Assembly (NCBI GenBank): GCA_021780585.1
Contig: JAJXYM010000095.1
Location: 1-8,484, forward strand
Length of the DNA: 8,484 nt
Source: Deltaproteobacteria bacterium
GTDB taxonomy: Bacteria; Desulfobacterota; Binatia; Binatales; Binataceae
Direction of reading: 5' to 3'
Shown piece after piece: positions 5,406 through 8,484 of this stretch. Both the position numbers and the translations under genes were made by a program. The notes under the pieces are model-generated. The model saw only the letters and a list, made by a program, of their open reading frames with translations. It ran no database searches and was not told the origin of the DNA. The number at the start of each line of letters is the position of its first letter. Positions within the stretch are counted from its first letter, which is position 1.

Positions 5406-6527
5406 CTACAATCCGCGCGGCTGCCAGACCGTGGGAACTTCGCCGCGAGCATAGCGCACGAGGCCCACGAGCGCCGCGACATTCATCGCCAAAAAATCGT
5501 AGGCGATTCGCAGAGTCGAGGAACGCCCCATCCGTGCCGCGAAAAACCCGGCGGCCGCGGCTGTCAGGTATGCCGCCGTGAGGCCGAGCGTCGCCCGGTA
5601 GAGGCCGCCGGAGTCGCGCTCAATCCAGGCGGCGGCGACCAGCAAAACCATGAATGGAACGGTAAGCCATCGCAGCAGCTTGTGTGAAATGAGCACGAAA
5701 ATGAGTTTCCAGCGCCGCGCCGCGATTAGTCTCGGCAAAAAATGAAATAGCACGGCGGCGGCGCACGCCACATTACGGACCTGCCGCGCCCAATGTTCGT
5801 CGTCCGAGCGATTCTGGCGGCACACGGCGCGCGCCGCCAGCGTCGCGTTTTTTCCTTCCAATGCGACCAGAATCGGATCCGTGAAGTCGTTGAATAGAGC
5901 CAGCTCTTTCGGTCGCCACGCCGAGCGCCGGATCGCGTACATCGGACCCAGCGCGCCGGAAAGTACGCCAAGGTTGGCCTCGAGCGATTTGATCCAGTCC
6001 TCGTAACGGCGATAAAGGCCCGCGGACCGCGCGCCGGTATAGCGCGCGACGCCGGTCACCAGCCCAACGTCAGGGTTCGCAAACGGCCGGATCAACTCCG
6101 CGAGCGCATTTTCCGCGAACATCGCGCCGACGTCGGTGAAGACCATTATTTCGCCGACGGAATTGCGGACGGCGTCCGCCAGCACGGGGTCCTTGCCCCG
6201 GCGCTCGCGATTCGCGATCAAACGAATCCGTTCGCCCTCAAACCGCCGGATAATTTCGCCCGTGCCATCGGTGCTGCCATCGGAAACGATAACCAGTTCG
6301 CTCGTTCCGGGATATTTGCAGGCGAGAAAATTCCCGATTTTCTCGGCAATAATCTTCTCCTCGTTAAATACCGTGAGGATCACCGAGACACTCGGCCAAT
6401 TCGCGACGCCGCCCATCTCAGGGAAATTATCATCTCCCGATACAAAACCGGCGGCGGCGAGCGCCGCCGGATATCCCACGTAGGCAAAAAACACCGCGGC
6501 AATGGAAAGCCAGAAGACCAATCCCAT
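5406..6527 (-). CDS. Membrane-anchored GT2 family glycosyltransferase
   Basis: The 373-aa product is a GT-A fold glycosyltransferase of the cellulose-synthase-like GT2 group, expected to add a sugar to a lipid-linked oligosaccharide on the cytoplasmic face. An N-terminal membrane segment (about 4-26) precedes the catalytic domain: SVILTVFNEE (47-56), VSDGSTDGT (81-89, nucleotide-binding Asp), ERRGK (108-112), FTDVGAMF (130-137, the metal-binding region), GPMYAIRR (194-201), FNDFTDP (212-218, general-base region) and WARQVRNVA (246-254). Two or three C-terminal membrane helices follow (about 283-302, 309-333, 340-358). Compared with what I recall of the family (TDANALF, NDDF), two positions differ: TDVGAMF and FNDF. 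The catalytic Asp is still present in each. The ATG at 6527 is 25 nt after the GT9 stop, with no strong ribosome site. Donor and acceptor are unknown. Confidence 0.92.
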   Translation of the reverse strand: MGLVFWLSIAAVFFAYVGYPAALAAAGFVSGDDNFPEMGGVANWPSVSVILTVFNEEKIIAEKIGNFLACKYPGTSELVIVSDGSTDGTGEIIRRFEGERIRLIANRERRGKDPVLADAVRNSVGEIMVFTDVGAMFAENALAELIRPFANPDVGLVTGVARYTGARSAGLYRRYEDWIKSLEANLGVLSGALGPMYAIRRSAWRPKELALFNDFTDPILVALEGKNATLAARAVCRQNRSDDEHWARQVRNVACAAAVLFHFLPRLIAARRWKLIFVLISHKLLRWLTVPFMVLLVAAAWIERDSGGLYRATLGLTAAYLTAAAAGFFAARMGRSSTLRIAYDFLAMNVAALVGLVRYARGEVPTVWQPRGL

Positions 6528-6552
6528 GCGACAACCCGGATGCGCGGATTAG

Positions 6553-7656
6553 TTAGTCGGCGCGATCTAAAGCTTCCATCGGCCCCGGGTCTTCGCGCGC
6601 GCCGCGCCAATCGATTACGCGAAGCGCCTGCAGAACCTCGCTCACGCTGATCGAGCGGATGCATCTCTTGTTATGGACAACGCACGTTTTGAGTTCGCAG
6701 CCGGAACATTCCGTCCGATGGTAGATAACCTTGTGCTGGCTGCCGAAGGGGAACCAGATGCCGGGCGGGTTGCGCGACGCATAGATGCCGACGCACGGGG
6801 TTCCGACGGCGGCGGCAAGATGGATCGGCCCGCTGTCATGGCCGAGATAAACCGAAGCCCGTTCGAGCGCCGACGCGGTCTCGCGCGGCGCGAGCTTCCC
6901 GCACAGGTTCAGCTTTACGCCCGACCACGACCGCGCCACCCGCTCGCTACGTTCGAAATCACCCGGCCCGCCGACCATCACGAGCGGCCAGCCCGCGTAG
7001 TGGCCCTCCATCGCGGCGACGAGGCTTGCCCAGTGGTCCGCGCCCCAGTCCTTTGCATCCATCGCCGCGCCGACGCTTAGCGCAATGAAACCGCGCCCGC
7101 TTGGAACGCCCCGCAGATATCGCGCGGCGGCCTCGCGTTCCTTAGTGGAAAGGCGAAGGTCCCAGCTTCGCGGGTCCGCGGGACGCGCGTCGCCTAGCGC
7201 CGCGACACACCGCGCAAGCCGTTCCGCTTCGGATTCAAAAAATCCGGTCTCCGTCCTGAAATTGTATTTTCGCAACGATTCGCGATAGGGAACGCCAATT
7301 ATTTTTCTGATACCGCAAATCCTGAAGAACGCCGACTCCGCCAGCGCCTGTCCGAGAGTGCGAGGAAGTGTGAGGTAGACAAGGACATCGGGCTTCCACG
7401 CTCGTATTCGCCGCATCAGGCGAAACTGCTCGATCAGGCTTCGCCTCAGTGCGCGGTAATCGGCTTCGAAGTATCCGTGAACCAGTCCGGACCCGGCCAA
7501 GACCGACCATGCGGCGGCGTAATTTGAGTGAAGCGGCGAATAGGTGAGGATGCGACGCACCGCGTCCGGGAAGGCCGCGGCCGCCAAATGGAGACATGGC
7601 AATGAAACGACCGTGTCCCCAAGGCTGCCCGGCCGAAATATGAGGACTCGTCGCAT
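6553..7656 (-). CDS. GT9 family glycosyltransferase (ADP-heptose:LPS heptosyltransferase-like)
   Basis: The 367-aa product has the two-Rossmann GT-B layout of GT9 enzymes, which add heptose or related sugars to LPS core or other glycans. It opens MRRVLIFRPGSLGDTVVSLP, the family signature with the catalytic Asp13 (G-S-L-G-D). Residues AKDWGADHWASL (201-212) supply the Lys of the donor site. LGHDSGPIHLAAAVGTPCVGIYA (271-293) is the highly conserved C-terminal nucleotide-sugar motif. A cysteine group (Cys317, 320, 325, 332) near the C-terminus is shared with many O-antigen-type GT9 members. The frame stays open upstream to 7791, but that part overlaps the preceding gene and is unlike GT9, so I start at the ATG at 7656, where the core fold begins. 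GGAGG lies 16 nt upstream, longer than ideal. The gap from the polymerase-like gene is 22 nt. The specific sugar is not predictable. Confidence 0.93.
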   Translation of the reverse strand: MRRVLIFRPGSLGDTVVSLPCLHLAAAAFPDAVRRILTYSPLHSNYAAAWSVLAGSGLVHGYFEADYRALRRSLIEQFRLMRRIRAWKPDVLVYLTLPRTLGQALAESAFFRICGIRKIIGVPYRESLRKYNFRTETGFFESEAERLARCVAALGDARPADPRSWDLRLSTKEREAAARYLRGVPSGRGFIALSVGAAMDAKDWGADHWASLVAAMEGHYAGWPLVMVGGPGDFERSERVARSWSGVKLNLCGKLAPRETASALERASVYLGHDSGPIHLAAAVGTPCVGIYASRNPPGIWFPFGSQHKVIYHRTECSGCELKTCVVHNKRCIRSISVSEVLQALRVIDWRGAREDPGPMEALDRAD

Positions 7657-7678
7657 GCCCGCCCGGATAAAGCCTCCG

Positions 7679-8484
7679 CTACCTTTCTCCCGAAAGTGGC
7701 GAGCTCCTTCGCTGGAACCTTGACCCGCCAGCAGAACGATAGACAAGCCATCCCGCGACGCCGAGAAGCACAAACTCTTTCGTACCGGCAATCCCGCTTC
7801 TGATGCCGAGCGGAAGACCGGCTACTACGCCTGCGAACACGAACTGCATTCGGATGCTTGAACGGGCGATTCCGCATATTAGTCCATGGCCAAATCCCCA
7901 TGCCGCGGCGCCCAAAATTACTCCAATAATGCCGGCTGTAAGGTAGCAATCGGTTTCATAATGAAATCCGTATCCAATAACCACGCCGACGGGTGGAATG
8001 CCACCCAGGAGCGCGGTCCATTCCGTGAAGATATCGTACGGCCCAGACCCTCGGTCGCTGATCACGATTCGGGGTACAAACGCCCTGATCAGATACCCGA
8101 CCGACTCGAGGCCATAGGCTGGGACGCCATTGCTCATCACGATGTATTGGGAGAGCGGCGCCGCCGTCTCATCACTCGCCAAGGTCAGCTCGGTGCTGCT
8201 AGCCAACGCCGCGCCAACGTCTCCAAATGCGATACCCGCCGCCTTTTCCCGGACGAAAATGGTCATGCTCAGCGCTACCAAGGCGGCAGTTCCCCAGACC
8301 AACGCGCGACGCCATCTTATTTCCTGGAAGAGCGCTACGATGGCGGCGAAAATCGCGCCCTCCATCAATGTCACCCGATCCCCGAGAGCCATCAGCCCGA
8401 GGAATAGCAGCCCCAAGCTCGCGCCACTCCCCGCGCGGAGCAAGCCCACCAACGTTCCCGCTCTCACCCTCACACCCCCCCCCA
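7679..8484 (-). CDS. C-terminal part of a probable O-antigen/oligosaccharide repeat-unit polymerase (partial)
   Basis: The visible part is 268 codons and runs off the right edge. It is a multi-pass membrane protein. Counting from the GTG at 8473, hydrophobic segments lie near 17-32, 36-50, 55-74, 155-170, 178-202, 209-225 and 233-247, with a long soluble loop at about 75-150 that is probably periplasmic. The C-terminus is short and basic. A GDR near 31-33, the large loop, and a following glycine-rich pair of helices (GYGFHYETDCYLTAGIIGVILG) resemble Wzy/EpsG-type polymerases or WaaL-type ligases, but no motif is decisive. Such proteins are usually 400-450 aa, so the N-terminal third is probably missing. 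The GTG at 8473 is unlikely to be the real start because the frame stays open to the edge. It leads the glycosyltransferase genes and would join finished repeat units. Alternatives are a flippase-like or uncharacterised membrane protein. Confidence 0.55.
   Translation of the reverse strand, partial: GGGVRVRAGTLVGLLRAGSGASLGLLFLGLMALGDRVTLMEGAIFAAIVALFQEIRWRRALVWGTAALVALSMTIFVREKAAGIAFGDVGAALASSTELTLASDETAAPLSQYIVMSNGVPAYGLESVGYLIRAFVPRIVISDRGSGPYDIFTEWTALLGGIPPVGVVIGYGFHYETDCYLTAGIIGVILGAAAWGFGHGLICGIARSSIRMQFVFAGVVAGLPLGIRSGIAGTKEFVLLGVAGWLVYRSAGGSRFQRRSSPLSGER
8475..8483. repeat. Run of nine C at the right end
   Basis: The window ends in nine C residues followed by A. On the coding (minus) strand this is a run of G encoding consecutive glycines ahead of the polymerase-like fragment. 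It lies at the very edge of the sequence and may be an assembly end artefact, or a slippage-prone tract. Confidence 0.5.

Noticed and set aside
7657..7791. Extension of the GT9 protein upstream to 7791
   Set aside because: The extra residues overlap the preceding membrane protein, have no GT9 similarity, and the family signature starts at the ATG at 7656.

Overview
The window is a high-GC bacterial segment (roughly 60-65% by eye) in which every gene I can support lies on the minus strand, so it reads from right to left. A repeat-unit-polymerase-like membrane protein, a GT9 glycosyltransferase and a polyprenyl-phosphate sugar-1-phosphate transferase point to a Gram-negative envelope carrying LPS or exopolysaccharide. 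L32 and YceD/DUF177 both keep zinc-type cysteine motifs. I cannot place the organism to genus. An uncultured soil-type deltaproteobacterial-like lineage would fit, but that is a guess.

Right half, 8484 to 3922: a surface-polysaccharide cluster. In transcription order it holds the C-terminal part of a probable O-antigen/oligosaccharide polymerase (cut by the window edge at a run of nine C), a GT9 heptosyltransferase-like enzyme, a GT2 glycosyltransferase with membrane anchors, and an initiating polyprenyl glycosylphosphotransferase. Gaps are 22, 25 and 95 nt. The cluster ends in a 12-bp hairpin followed by a short T stretch (3863-3899), a plausible intrinsic terminator.

Left half, 3788 to 1: a housekeeping operon with its own predicted promoter (-35 at 3783-3788, -10 at 3760-3765, 17-bp spacer). 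The order is yceD (DUF177, 23S rRNA accumulation), rpmF (L32, 59 aa), plsX (phosphate acyltransferase), fabD (malonyl-CoA:ACP transacylase), then a 279-nt spacer and the first codons of another gene that is probably fabG by synteny. This links ribosome assembly to the first steps of phospholipid and fatty-acid synthesis, as in many bacteria. fabH, often found between plsX and fabD, is absent here.

Most points of interest are modest. PlsX carries a low-complexity C-terminal tail of about 180 residues beyond the normal enzyme. The fabD-to-next-gene spacer holds a stem-loop and palindromes. A terminator and promoter sit back to back at the polysaccharide/housekeeping boundary, with an in-frame 12-bp repeat around the yceD start. 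I saw no mobile element, CRISPR array, tRNA, rRNA or clearly new system.
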